64,000 bases of DNA from Carposina sasakii (GCA_014607495.2 CP053155.1:7998001-8062000); one strand, 5' to 3'; shown: positions 46,059-56,998, counted from the first letter of the stretch. A program made the numbers and translations. Notes: generated by a model not told the origin, from the sequence alone.

Positions 46059-48911
46059 CTATTTATTTAAAGTTACACCTATTTTACCTCTAAGATATTG
46101 AAATCTCACACGAGGGAGAGCTTTAGTAAAAATGTCAGCACATTGTTCCGTAGTACTTATGTACATGACATCTATTTCTCTTTCTTTAAATTTTTCTTTA
46201 ATAAATTTGTACTTAATGTCAATGTGCTTACATCTTTTATGGAAATCTATATTTTTAATCACTGATATTGCACTTTGATTGTCCACACTTAAGCTGATAG
46301 TGTCCTGATTATATGCACTAATATCAAGTAGTAGTCTTTTAATCCATAATGCTTCTTTTGTGGCTGAGCATGCAGCCATAAATTCAGCTTCTGTAGTTGA
46401 CAGTGCTATGCTTTGTTGTCGCTGAGTAGCCCATGTTATTGCTCCACCATTCTTCATGAAAGTATACCCAGTAGTAGATCTTCTTGTGTCATTGTCAGCT
46501 GCATAATCAGAGTCACTATAGCCTTCTACTACACTATTCTTCATCTTAGAATACAGTATACCATGCTCTTTGGTTTCTTTTAAGTACTTTAGTATCTTCT
46601 TAACGACTGCCCAGTGAGTTTTATCATAACAATCTAGATAGCGACTTACTAAGCTTATTCCAAACATGATGTCAGGTCTACTCACAACAGCAAGATGCAT
46701 GAGTGATCCTACTGCTTCCCTGTATGGTATCTTTTCTTCAACTGTTATCTTTCTCCTCTCTAGTTTAGTGTGGGGATCTATAGGGATACTACTTCCATTG
46801 GCATTACTCATATTAAATTTCATCAGTAATTTTTCAATGTACTTTGTCTGATGGATAAAGATATGACCATCTGACCTTTCAATTTGTAGGCCAACAAAAT
46901 TTTTAGGTTCCATAGTTTTTATCTCAAAGCTTTTCCTTAGGTCATCAATAATCTTGTTTATTACAGCATTATCTTTACATATTATCAACCCATCATCAAC
47001 ATACAGCAGAAGATATATTTTTATTCCACTTATGTTACCTGTAAACACACACTGATCGGAGTGACTATTCACAAAACCAAATTTATGCAGTACAGACTTA
47101 AATTTGTTGTTCCAACACCTAGGGGCCTGTTTTAATCCATATAAGGATCTATTAAGTTTACAAACAAAATTTGGTGGACATTCTATTCCTTCAGGAGGAT
47201 TCATATAGATATCTTCTGTAATATCTCCATAGAGAAAAGCTGTTTTCACATCAAACTGCATAATATTCAAGTTATGTTGACATACTTCTGAGAGCAGTAT
47301 GCGTACTGAGTCATATCTCACAGTGGGAGAAAATGTTTCTGTGTAATCTATCTGATATTGCTGGGAATAGCCTTTAGTACAGAGTCTGGACTTGTAGATT
47401 ATACCAGCATAATCATCATCTTTGATACAAAACACCCACCTGCACCCAATTGTCTTCACTCCAGGGGGTTTTTCTACCAGAGTCCATGTCTCATTTTTCT
47501 CATGTGCTTGAAGTTCTTCCTTTACAGATTGTTTCCACTTTTCTCCATCTATAGATGATAAAGCTTCGTCATATGACTGTGGCACATCTGACTCTGAAAT
47601 TCTACTTTTACAGAGGTAAATATTATTATCTTGCTTAGTTGCCTTAGATCTTGTTGTAATATTACTATGAGATTCTAAGTTAATTTTACTATCAGGAATA
47701 TATAAACAATCATTGCTTGAATGACATGAATCTTCATCATTGCTAGTGCTTACATAAATATCATTTGATTCAGAATTCTCAGGTGAATTTTCTTGCAACT
47801 TTGGACTAAGAATCATTTGTACATTTTCATCAGTATCAGAAGATAGGGGCACGACTACAGCTTTTTGGTTTGTAACATTTTCTATAAAGACAACATCTCT
47901 ACTTATTGTCACTTTATGTGTCTTTGGATCAAACAATTTGTAGCCTTTAGTAGTCTCACTATATCCAATAAAAATCATTTTACTTGCCTTAGGATCAAAT
48001 TTTTGAAGTTTCTCTTTTGGTATTTTGACCATAGCCTTACATCCAAAGATTTTTAGGTGACTCACATCTGGCTTCTTCCCTGACCACATTTCCTCAGGTG
48101 TAGTAAATGACAGTGCACGGGTGGGGCAGCGGTTGGTGATATAGGCTGATGTAGATACTGCTTCAGCCCAATATCTTTTCTGTAAATTAGAATTAATTAG
48201 CATACAGCGTGCCCTTTCCATCAATGTGCGATTCATTCTCTCAGCCAAACCATTTTGTTGAGGTGTATATGAATTAGAAGTCTGATGGATTATCCCTGAT
48301 TTCTTTAAATAATTGGACATCTCATTACTTAAGTACTCTCTGCCATTATCAGAACGTAGACATTTAATTTTCAGGTTGAGTTGATTCTCTACCAAGGCTT
48401 TGTATTCTTGAAACTTTGAAAATACATCAGATTTATTATGTAAGAAATATACATACACTTTCCTTGTAAAGTCATCTATGAATGTGAGGAAATACCTGGC
48501 ACCACCAAGTGACTTCACCTCCATTGGTCCACAGACATCAGAATGAATTAACTCCAGAGGATTCTGTGCTCTGGACCCTTCAGTAGGAAACGGTAGCCTG
48601 GACTGTTTTCCTTTTTGACAAGTTTCACAAATCGTTTCATTCTTATTTTCATCTAATTTCACTCCATTGGTACATTTAGTCAGTTTATTTAAGTCATTAA
48701 AGTTTAAATGTGCCATTCTCTTGTGCCATAATAACAAATCAGTCTCATTCAATTTGCAACTGTATGCTGTAATAGTATCAGTATTCAGCCTGTACATGTT
48801 ATTGATGAGATTTGCAACTGCTACTTCAGTATTCTGTTTGTTGAATATTTTACAGCCCTGTTTTGTAAACTGTATGGAACAACCATTCTTTATTATCTGA
48901 CTAACTGACAA
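46059..48911 (-). pseudogene. Copia pol: integrase, reverse transcriptase, RNase H
   Basis: A 950-residue open stretch that continues the gag frame after one stop. The GAG-pre-integrase zinc site uses H63, H68, C95 and C98. The integrase core has D125, D188 and E224 (DD35E). The Copia-type RT shows LCTKGYSQ, FDVKTAFLYGD, LYGLKQAPR and YVDD. RNase H shows DSDYAAD and STTEAEFMA, then a CADIFTKALP end. All catalytic residues expected for the family are visible. It stands after an in-frame TAA at 48954-48956, so it would be made only by readthrough or internal initiation unless the stop is an error. Confidence 0.92.
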
Positions 48912-48953
48912 TAAGTTAGTTGTTAATTCTGGTACATAGAGAATATTTGTAAT

Positions 48954-49877
48954 TTAGATAGTTTGTTTCACACCATTAGTTCCAACTACATTCAGATTCA
49001 TCTTGCCACAACTTTTCACCGGAAGCATTTTGTTATTTGCTATCTTAATACTTGTAATCGGAGGAGAAACTTCATCATAAAGCCAGTCTTGTCTCATAGT
49101 AAGATGCATTGAAGCTCCTGAATCTATATAGAATCCATCATTATATTTAGTTGTTGCAGAAAACACGGCTACATACCCAGAATTTTTATTATTGTCTTGT
49201 TCCTTCTTCTTTGACTTGCAATATTTACCAATATGCCCATATCGGTTGCAATTATAGCATCTCGGGCCTTTCTTCGGGGTTTGCTGAAAATTCTTATAGT
49301 TGTTATGCTTCGTGTAAAGTACTGTAGTATTGGATTCAACTGATTTTACTTCTTGCAGAAGTTTGGTTTTTATCAAGTCAGAACTAATCTTTACACCAGA
49401 GCTTTCTATCCCCATAATCATTGGTTTGTAGGACTCCGGCAAGCCAGCCAACATTAATGTTCCAAGCCACTCTTCGTCAACATTAAAGTTGATGTTTCTC
49501 AGCTTGTAGGCGGTGCACACAATCTTACTCACGTACTCTTCTACATTAGTACATTCCGTCAGAGTTGTTGTACATAAATCTCGGAGTAATCCCACACGAC
49601 GAGTTAGCCCTGAGTCGTCAAATGCACTTGCTAGTTTGTCCCATACCTCCTTTGCAGTGGTTGCCTCTTGGATATGGACGAAATTCACAGAGTCCACTAA
49701 CAATATTATCTTGGATTTAGCCTTTAGATCACGTTTTTCATCCACGATTGTGCCGGGTGTGATGCAGTCCCACAATTCCTCATGTTCAAGGTAGGTTTTC
49801 ACTGCAAATCGCCACGTATTATAGTTATCTCGGCCGGTCAATTTGTCAATTAATGCCAATGCACTGCGGGACGACAT
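48954..49877 (-). CDS. Copia gag and protease
   Basis: 307 residues from MSSRSALALIDKL. A capsid-like UBN2/Retrotran_gag region fills about residues 15-180. One zinc knuckle CYNCNRYGHIGKYC is at 207-220. The aspartic protease motif FYIDSGAS has D252. The frame ends at TAA (48954) soon after the protease, 966 bases and in phase with the following pol stretch. In Drosophila copia gag-pol is one polyprotein, so this stop is more likely a point mutation than a design feature. Confidence 0.9.
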   Translation of the reverse strand: MSSRSALALIDKLTGRDNYNTWRFAVKTYLEHEELWDCITPGTIVDEKRDLKAKSKIILLVDSVNFVHIQEATTAKEVWDKLASAFDDSGLTRRVGLLRDLCTTTLTECTNVEEYVSKIVCTAYKLRNINFNVDEEWLGTLMLAGLPESYKPMIMGIESSGVKISSDLIKTKLLQEVKSVESNTTVLYTKHNNYKNFQQTPKKGPRCYNCNRYGHIGKYCKSKKKEQDNNKNSGYVAVFSATTKYNDGFYIDSGASMHLTMRQDWLYDEVSPPITSIKIANNKMLPVKSCGKMNLNVVGTNGVKQTI

Positions 49878-50040
49878 TTTATTTGGTTATTTTCGTTATT
49901 GCGAAGAACTTTGTGAAAATTTTCGGAAAAAACAAATGACCACGAGGACGCCGCCAGTCTTTTAGGTTACTTCCAAAAATATTTGCTTTTAACACTGTTT
50001 TATTGACTGTTTCACACTGAGTTTACAATTATCAAAGCTC

Positions 50041-50054
50041 CTGGGCTCATAACC
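50041..50054 (-). other. Copia primer-binding site
   Basis: In element orientation GGTTATGAGCCCAG directly follows the 5' LTR. It resembles the site at which copia is primed by a half fragment of initiator tRNA-Met. Confidence 0.6.
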
Positions 50055-50208
50055 TATTGAAATAAAACTGGATATTATTAATTAGTTGGACTTTTATTTA
50101 TAACACAAACTAATGCACCGAGTGCAAGCGGAACAAGTAAGGAAGCCATTACCACAGACTAAATGACACACTATATAGAGAAGGCGGCAAATTTAAAAAC
50201 ATACAACA
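50055..50208 (-). repeat. Copia 5' LTR
   Basis: 154 bp, one mismatch to the other LTR (GCAAATTT here, GCAAATTG there, on the plus strand). Confidence 0.92.
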
Positions 50209-50734
50209 AGAAGGCGCATAAGGTCATCCGTAAGGAATACGGAAACACTGGACACGACCAAGCGATCAAGGATACAAATCACAAGAAGGTTTTTATCAAG
50301 AGAACAAGCTCTAATTTGATTTTATCAAGCTTTATCAAGTGTTTGTTGTTTATCAAGAAACAAGTTTTAGCAAGGACGAACGTCAAGGAACTCAAGTTTA
50401 ACAAGTGAACAGGAAGAAGCAAGGAATATAACCAAGTTTATTCATTATTAGCAAGTAAGTAAGTGAATTGTACAATGGAAACAAGCCTAGATTTCACTTA
50501 CCTCTTACAAAATCAACAGCAAATTGTAGACGGCATTAATCAGCTGTGGTCGAATTTTAAGAAATACGGCCAATCACGTAAGACGCCTGATTACATCAAG
50601 AGAAAAGTAGAGACCTTGGATCAATACTGGGCAGAATTCCAGAGGAATCACGAACACCTCATTAAATCGGAAAATCAAAACTACGACTACTTCACTGCTA
50701 ATCAATACGAGGAGTCACGATCATTTTATAAAGA

Positions 50735-51552
50735 AACTAGTGGCCCGCCCTCGCTTCGCTTCGGTACATATCAATACATAGATACAACTTTATATGTAGG
50801 TACAGCGGTTTTCGTTTAAATTTGGAACTCCCGTTGGTCCCCTTCTCGTGGGAATTTCGGGAAATCCGTTCTTAGAGCTTCCTTGTAGCCCTAATCCGAT
50901 TTCAGCTTCGTATAAATAGCTGTTTTCGTAAAAAAATTAAATTCCCGTAACTCCCCTTCCCATAGGAATTTCGGGAAATCCGTTCTTAGTGCTCCCTCGC
51001 AGTCCCTAATGAACATACAGGTCCAATTTCAAATTCATATGTATCGCAGTTGTCGTAAAAAAAATGAATTCCCGTTTGTCCCCTTCCCGTGGGAATATCG
51101 GGAAATCCGTTTGAATTCCCATTTGTCCCCTTCCCTTGGGAATTTCGGGAAATCCGTCTTTAGTCCTTCCTCGTTGTCCCCAATGAACATATATGCCCGA
51201 TTTCAGCTTCATATGTATAGCGGTTCTCGTAAAAATTATGAATTCCCGTTAGTCCCCTTCCCGTGGGAATTTCGGGAAATCCGTTTTTAGTCCTTCCTCG
51301 TTGTCCCCAATGAACATATATGCCCGATTTCAGCTTCATATGTATAGCGGTTTTCGTAAAAAATATTAAATTCCCGTTGGTCGCCTTCCCGTGGGAATAT
51401 CGGGAAATTCTTATAGCCTATGTTCATCCAGGTCCAATAAGGATTCTAACGGTGAAAGAATTTTTGAAATCGGTCCAGTAGTTTCGGAGCCTATTCATTA
51501 CAACCAAACAAACAAAGTTTTCCTCTTTATAATATTATATATTAGTATAGAT
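50735..51552 (+). mobile_element. SINE-like insertion with internal tandem repeats
   Basis: TAAAGA duplicated at 50729-50734 and 51553-51558. It begins ACTAGTGGCCCGCCCTCGCT and ends with the complement of the 18640-18960 repeat (GAAATCGGTCCAGTAGTTTC). The middle has about five units of 125-130 bp starting near 50826, 50940, 51065, 51239 and 51369, each with AATTCCCGTT and GGGAATTTCGGGAAATCCG. One extra 48 bp partial unit is at 51113. Open frames here only reflect the repeats. Confidence 0.8.
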
Positions 51553-52078
51553 TAAAGAGTCTATGCTTAAGTCTCCTGTGTTTGCAATGAAACCAGCTAC
51601 GCCTTGGTTGAATCCAGCAAGCTCAAGGCCCTCCAGTCCAGCGGTCCCTGCGGGATCGGGCGAAGATAAAACCAGCTTCGAATCAAGTCGGCTGGCAAGG
51701 CAGAATAACCCAGAAGAATCTGCCGGCAGTACAATGGATAACCAACCTAACAAGTTAAATGAGATGCTACGTCGACAAACAACTAACTTTAAAGCTCTCT
51801 CACGCACGCTTACAAACATAAACTTAGCGGAAGTGAAAGAAAAATGGCAGTTCGACGACATATTGAAGATTGAATTGTATCAGGCGTCACTATTTGGAAG
51901 TTCAAATCTCTATCGAGGAATCGCCCACCACCGGGCCCTATACCCTCCGCTGACCCTCGGATCTGCCGACTCATGATCACGAACACAAGACACTACAATC
52001 GCAACGAGAAGCCAGATCCAAGCACCTAGCATGCAACCATAAATACATAGCTGCTAATCCGAAAACCAATTAAAATTT

Positions 52079-52123
52079 TAATCGACATATGTTTCGCCAA
52101 CACCCGTAGCATCATCAGGATTA
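52079..52123 (-). ncRNA. Hammerhead-ribozyme-like motif, copy 1
   Basis: On the minus strand: TAATC, then CTGATGA, a hairpin closed by GCTA/TGGC, GAAA, the minimal hairpin CATATG, cleavage triplet GTC, then GATTA. Helix I pairs TAATC with GATTA. One unpaired U sits between CTGATGA and helix II. Here helix II has a U-G wobble in place of a C-G of other copies. Confidence 0.65.
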
Positions 52124-52221
52124 GTTTTCCATGTTAGTTCTATCTACCGAACCAACTAACTAACAACTAAAACCAATGTATTGCAAATCATTTTTATACC
52201 CTCAATCAAAATATAAAATAG

Positions 52222-52396
52222 AAAATGTTAATACCTACATATTAGTTTAGAAATATAAAATTATTATAGATAAATAAATATTAAACAATTAAAATTAAAT
52301 TAAATTAACAATTAATAACTAATATGTATATTTTTAATATTTATTTATCTATAATAATTTTATATTTCTAAACTAATATGTAGGTATTAACATTTT
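52222..52396. repeat. AT-rich perfect foldback, 62 bp arms
   Basis: Arms 52222-52283 and 52335-52396 (starting AAAATGTTAATACCTACATA) are reverse complements around a 51 bp AT-only spacer. A small MITE or cruciform-forming sequence. Confidence 0.8.
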
Positions 52397-52520
52397 TTGG
52401 ATCGAAGTTCCTTACGGCAGGCTTGGAGGAGATAGGGATTTTGCTGCGCGACCGAACTGAAAAAAATGTGATAGTAAAACCGTAAAAAAAGTGCGTGGAA
52501 TAAAACCGTTAAATGAGTTT
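52397..52520 (+). repeat. Repeat block (GAAGTTCCTTACGGCAGGC), first copy
   Basis: Recurs at 53394-53515 with few changes (GGAGGAGATAGGGATTTTGC, AATAAAACCGTTAAATGAG). A mirrored GGAACTTCG at about 53748 may be the other end of the second copy. Confidence 0.7.
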
Positions 52521-52835
52521 TTTTTATGTATGTTCACCGATATTTCCGTCAATTATAAACGGATTTCAAAATTTTTTTTTGTTTGGATAGAGTTCACTTC
52601 TGAGGTGGTCCCATTTTCACCAGGTCAGGATCTGATGATGGGATCCAGGAGAAATCTGGGGCAACCACCGAAAATTGTATGCTCGTATGGTGCTTTTGTT
52701 ACGTAATCATGTCTTACTCAGGTATATGCTTCAGGGTCTCAACATCTAATGCTGCTGTGCTGATGATGAAGCTACAGAACTCCTTAACGGTTAGGAGTTA
52801 GGGGACAGTACTGCAATTGGTCGATGGAAACTATA

Positions 52836-53210
52836 CAGGGTGTTTTTTTGTGGCCACCTTTAACGAAGGGTACGTATTCTATACATGAAATAAAGTAAGT
52901 TTATGCCAAAAAAAATGCTGAGAATTATTTTTTTTTTTTGAAAATTTTTTTTAAATTCCTTGATCGTGCGAAATTTATAGTGTCTATGTTAGTTTTTTTA
53001 TAGACAGATATTAATTATTTTTCGTGAAAAAATCCTGCTACGCGCGTCTATGTGCATTTATGCAGAAAGACGCAGTCTATTTACTCAACTTTGGACCCTA
53101 ATATTTTGGAAACCAGACACCTCCCAGGTATGCTTCCATGGAGAAAAATGATCGTGATGATGAGGAGATCCCGTAGTTCTCGGGAACGTTGACGACCAAA
53201 AATCACCCTG
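52836..53210 (+). mobile_element. MITE C, complete copy (375 bp)
   Basis: TA at 52834-52835 and 53211-53212. Ends as in the 43729-44112 copy. Confidence 0.88.
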
Positions 53211-53282
53211 TATGTAGGGCTAACGTGATACTTATACGGGTAGGTACTACTCCTGAGTGGTAACGATGAAATCCTTAAGTAT

Positions 53283-53391
53283 ACAGGGTGTTTTTTCGTT
53301 GCCACCCTTAACAAAGGGTATATACATCAAATAAAGTAAGTTTATGCAAAAAAAAAATGCTGAGAAAGGATGTAAATTTTTTTGAAATTAT
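53283..53391 (+). mobile_element. MITE C, left-end fragment
   Basis: CAGGGTGTTTTTTCGTTGCC to GGATGTAAATTTTTTTG, then broken off at the start of the GAAGTTCC repeat. Confidence 0.75.
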
Positions 53392-53393
53392 TT

Positions 53394-53770
53394 TTGGAAC
53401 GAAGTTCCTTACGGCAGGCTTGGAGGAGATAGGGATTTTGCTGCGCAACCGAACTGAAAAAAATGTGATAGTAAAACCGTAAGAAAAAGTGCGTGGAATA
53501 AAACCGTTAAATGAGACGTGCGCAGGCGCGACAGTGGTATACACAAGCGAGTAGTGTATAATACATTTCTCTTTCTCCCTATTTCTTTTCGTTCTCTCAT
53601 CCCTTCTCTCTCTATTACTACTCCACCCCGCCAATGCATAGTATATACTCATTAATTCATGGACAAGCACGTGGCGAATACTCACATTATAGATACATTT
53701 TAAACCTTAAAACCTTTAAAATTGTGTCGATTCTACATTAGCCGAAGGAACTTCGTTTCTACCTGGTGTC
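53394..53770 (+). repeat. Repeat block (GAAGTTCCTTACGGCAGGC), longer copy
   Basis: Starts GAACGAAGTTCC and ends near CCGAAGGAACTTCGTTTC and CCTGGTGTCCCACG, so it may be a TIR element of about 370 bp. Frames on the minus strand here show no recognisable protein. Confidence 0.55.
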
Positions 53771-54120
53771 CCACGACACCACATTTAATTATGGCGAATT
53801 GTGCTGTAGGTAAGTACGGGTAATTACGTAAATTTAGGTTTAAGTGTGTGACTGCCGGAATCGACCACAATATGTATCTAATTTATGTTTAACAACATCC
53901 GAAATATTTTAGAAACCTCCAGAATGTTATTATTTACCTCTGTACCTACTTCACGACATATTATATAATTAAAATTGGATAAGTTCCTTATAGTGTGTTT
54001 TCACAGATTTTCACTTTACATATTATTTTATATTTTGATTGAGGGTATAAAAATGATTTGCATTACATTGGTTTTAGTTGTTAGTTAGTTGGTTCGGTAG
54101 ATAGAACTAACATGGAAAAC

Positions 54121-54165
54121 TAATCCTGATGATGCCACGGGTGTTGGCGAAACATATGTCGATTA
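54121..54165 (+). ncRNA. Hammerhead-ribozyme-like motif, copy 2
   Basis: TAATC (54121-54125), CTGATGA (54126-54132), helix II GCCA/TGGC, GAAA (54149-54152), CATATG hairpin, GTC, then GATTA (54161-54165). Predicted cleavage follows C54160. Helix III has three pairs including the A-U next to the core and a two-base loop. Confidence 0.7.
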
Positions 54166-55018
54166 AAATTTTAATTGGTTTTCGGATTAGCAGCTATGTA
54201 TTTATGGTTGCATGCTAGGTGCTTGGATCTGGCTTCTCGTTGCGACTGTAGTGTCTTGTGTTCGTGATCATGAGTCGGCAGATCCGAGGGTCAGCGGAGG
54301 GTATAGGGCCCGGTGGTAGGCGATCCCTCAATAGACATATTGAAGAACTTAGAAGCACGTTGGTCAACTATCGACAAACTCCATTGGGACATCGATAGCG
54401 AGCTTAATGGAGAGGAAGATGAATATTACGAACAAACATTTACAGCGTACGAAAAAAGATACAGTGACATAAAAACGGAAATTAATAGTAAACTGTGGTC
54501 CGTAGCTCACCGTGAAAAGTCGACACCGATGCTAGAGATACCTGTTTTCCATGGCAACTACCAGCAATGGACATCATTTAAAGATCTTTTCACCGAGGCG
54601 ATTCACAATAATCCCTGCCTGTCAAGTGCACAAAAGATGCAATTCCTCAAGAGTAAAATAAAAGGAGAACCAGAGCGCTTCATACAACATCTTCAAATAA
54701 GCTCCGAAAATTATGTCACGTGTTAAGACATCATCAACCACCGATACAACAATAGAAAATTAATATTCACCACTCACATGAATACTTTGATGTCTCTACC
54801 GGCTATGCAACAAGGCACATCAAGTCACATCAAAAGACTACATGACGTGACAGTAGAGTGTATGAACGGCATCAAAAACTTGGGAGTTAACATCGAGACA
54901 TGGGACCCCATACTTATACACCTACTTTCGTCGAAATTAGACCCCGATACACACAACGACTACATGGCCGTTAACGCAACCAAGAGAACTACCCATATTG
55001 GATAAATTTTAAAAAATT

Positions 55019-55825
55019 TTGGAATCTAAATTTACCGCTTTAGAAGTATCAAAACGCAAGCAAGAAAACGTGACTCAAAGGTACAATAACCCGCCTACGT
55101 CATCGCCACCTAACACCAATGCATCACGTTTCAAGCAGTACTATTCAAGCAACAAGGCTACAAATAAAAATAGGAATCAAATTAGATGTCCAGTTTGCTC
55201 TCAAGATCACGGCATCTATTTTTGTGCTCAATTCAGAGAAATGAATCCAGTGGTGCAGAACAAAACAATTACAAGACTCAATCTATGTATTAATTGTCTA
55301 TATTCACATAATGGAAAGCCTTGTATATCAAATAAACGCTGTCGGGAATGTAATAATTACCATAACACCATCTTACATGACGCTTTAAGTAATCAAAATT
55401 CTATAAATTCAAAACCGGCAGGAAATAGCGGCGCTATACATGTTGCGCAACAACCAATCTACAATAACAAGCAAACAGTGTCAATGAACGATGTTTTGCT
55501 AGCGACAGCACAGGTCAAAGTTCGTGCCAGCAACGGAGTACAGCATAGTTTCCGAACTCTCATAGACCAAGGCTCGCAAGTTTCCTTGATAAGCGAGAGA
55601 GCTGCACAACTGTTGAAAATACAAAGACATAATCACAAAGGTGTGATTACCGGAATCGGCACTAACGATACAGATGGCAAAGGAAAGATGAACATTTCAT
55701 GCATTTCATTAAGGGGAAGCTACGAATTTGAAGTAGAAGCTTTAATAATGAAAAGTTTCACAAGAAACTTACCCAATACCACGCTCCTCAGACCATCATG
55801 GGCATTCCTAGAAGAAATAGAATAA
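55019..55825 (+). pseudogene. BEL zinc-knuckle and aspartic protease region
   Basis: Shifted one frame relative to gag. A Cys/His array (RCPVCSQDHG, CINCLYSHNGKPC, CRECNNYHNTILH) precedes the protease motif RTLIDQGSQVSLIS, the DQGS form common in BEL/Pao proteases. The frame closes at 55825 before RT. Confidence 0.85.
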
Positions 55826-55981
55826 ATAAAGAAAGAAATAGATATTCTTTTGGGCGCCGAGGTATACGCCAATATAATTCTAAGTGGAGTATGAAAACAA
55901 GATTAATCTCAGTTACTAGCCCAAGAAACAAAACTTGGTTAGATTTTGTGCGGCAGGGTATAAAGTCTACATTGTAACGTT

Positions 55982-56795
55982 GTGTTGAACAATATCGAAG
56001 AGATACAACAATTTTGGCAAATCGAAGACATTCATCAGGATAGTATACACTCGACCGAAGAGGAAGATTGCATTAAATTTTACAATGCCACAAAAACAAG
56101 GTTAAGAGACGGAAGGTATCAAGTGCGACTGCCCCTTAAGCCCAATATTGAAACTGCATTAGGACAGTCGAAGGATAAAGCCATCGGACAATTTCTACAT
56201 TTGGAGAAGAAATTATCGAGACATAAAACTATGGGTATACTTCACAAGGCATTTATGGTTAAGGAATACCTATCACTCGGTCACGTGAAACTGGCACGTG
56301 ATAACGATAAGCCTTAATGTTACTTGCCCCACCATTGTGTAATGCACGAAGAATCTACTACCACTAAACTTCGTGTAGTATTCAATGGGTCAGAAAAGAC
56401 ATCAAGTGGGACCAGTTTAAACGACATCATGTACAAAGGCCCAAATTTGCAAAAAGATATTTTGATATTACTACTAAAGTGGAGGCAACACCGAATTGCT
56501 TTTGTGGCAGATACAGAAAAGATGTTTAGGCAGCTATGGGTACATCCCGATGACCAGAACCTTCAAAAAATTATACGGCGAGTGTTTGCATAAACCTTTA
56601 GAAGAGTACCAGCTAACAACAGTCACATATGGCACCAAGGCCGCCCCCTTTCTCGCTATGATGACGCTGAAACAATTGGCGCGCGATGAAAGCTTACAAT
56701 ACCCAGAAGCTGGTCAGGTTATCGAACAATGTTTTTATATGGACGATCTCATACATGGGCCCGACTCAGTGACGTCAGCCGAAAAATTACTATAG
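55982..56795 (+). pseudogene. BEL reverse transcriptase, frameshifted
   Basis: The frame at 55982-56317 holds RYQVRLPLKP and a connector. The frame at 56324-56593 holds KLRVVFNGS, GTSLNDIMYKGP and the catalytic FVADTEKMFRQ. The frame at 56496-56795 takes over near 56570-56595 with YGTKAAPFLA and the YMDD box at 56737-56748. Two frame changes and a stop between 55825 and 55982 disable it. Confidence 0.85.
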
Positions 56796-56998
56796 TCAGG
56801 CGGCTTCAACTTACAACAAACTCAGTTATTCCTGCTACTTGTTGGCGCTACTTCAAATCTGCCGAGAACCCAGCAGATTGTGCAAGCCGGGGACTAACAG
56901 CTAAGCAATTAGAAGAACACGCATTATGGTGGAAAGGACCGGCATGGCTTCCAACAATCACAATCAATCGACAAATGAAGAAGCAAAAACTAAGCTAA
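56796..56998 (+). pseudogene. BEL RNase H remnant across a deletion
   Basis: Soon after YMDD the sequence reads WRYFKSAENPADCASRG, which in BEL proteins lies well after RNase H. The RNase H domain is therefore missing, presumably by an internal deletion of several hundred bases. Confidence 0.7.

Larger units (their letters stand above)
45795..50208 (-). mobile_element. Copia-type LTR retrotransposon, nearly intact (4414 bp)
   Basis: The target duplication AGAAG is at 45790-45794 and 50209-50213, and joining these restores the BEL leader. The 154 bp LTRs (45795-45948 and 50055-50208) differ at one base, so the insertion is recent. Gag and pol form one reading frame broken by a single stop. 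Confidence 0.95.
51870..54333. mobile_element. Penelope-like non-autonomous element with inverted arms
   Basis: A 13 bp duplication GACATATTGAAGA flanks it (51857-51869 and 54334-54346). Arms of about 310 bp (51911-52220 and 54023-54333) are inverted copies. Each contains a hammerhead-like motif and the CAGATCCGAGGGTCAGCGGA block. The left arm extends further (to GACGCCTGATACAATT in complement). Inverted terminal repeats, variable-length duplications and hammerhead motifs together fit Penelope-like elements. No reverse transcriptase or GIY-YIG frame is inside. The space holds MITEs. Confidence 0.65.
50475..55005 (+). pseudogene. BEL gag, split by two insertions and a stop
   Basis: Starts at ATG 50475 (METSLDFTYLLQ). 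The frame open from 50463 begins with GTG and is not used. Coding pieces are 50475-50734, 51559-51869 and 54347-54723. Setting aside each insertion with one copy of its target duplication keeps a single frame, so gag was intact when both landed. The third piece has EIPVFHGNYQQWTSFKDLF, typical of the Pao gag capsid region. A TAA at 54724-54726 precedes another in-frame piece to 55005. Confidence 0.88.

Noticed and set aside
50815..51400. A CRISPR-like or protein-repeat array
   Set aside because: The 125 bp units have no short palindromic repeats with unique spacers and lie inside an interspersed element with a target duplication. Frames just mirror the repeats.
53308..53685. Minus-strand frames near 53.3-53.7 kb
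   Set aside because: They span a MITE fragment and a repeat block inside the Penelope-like insertion.
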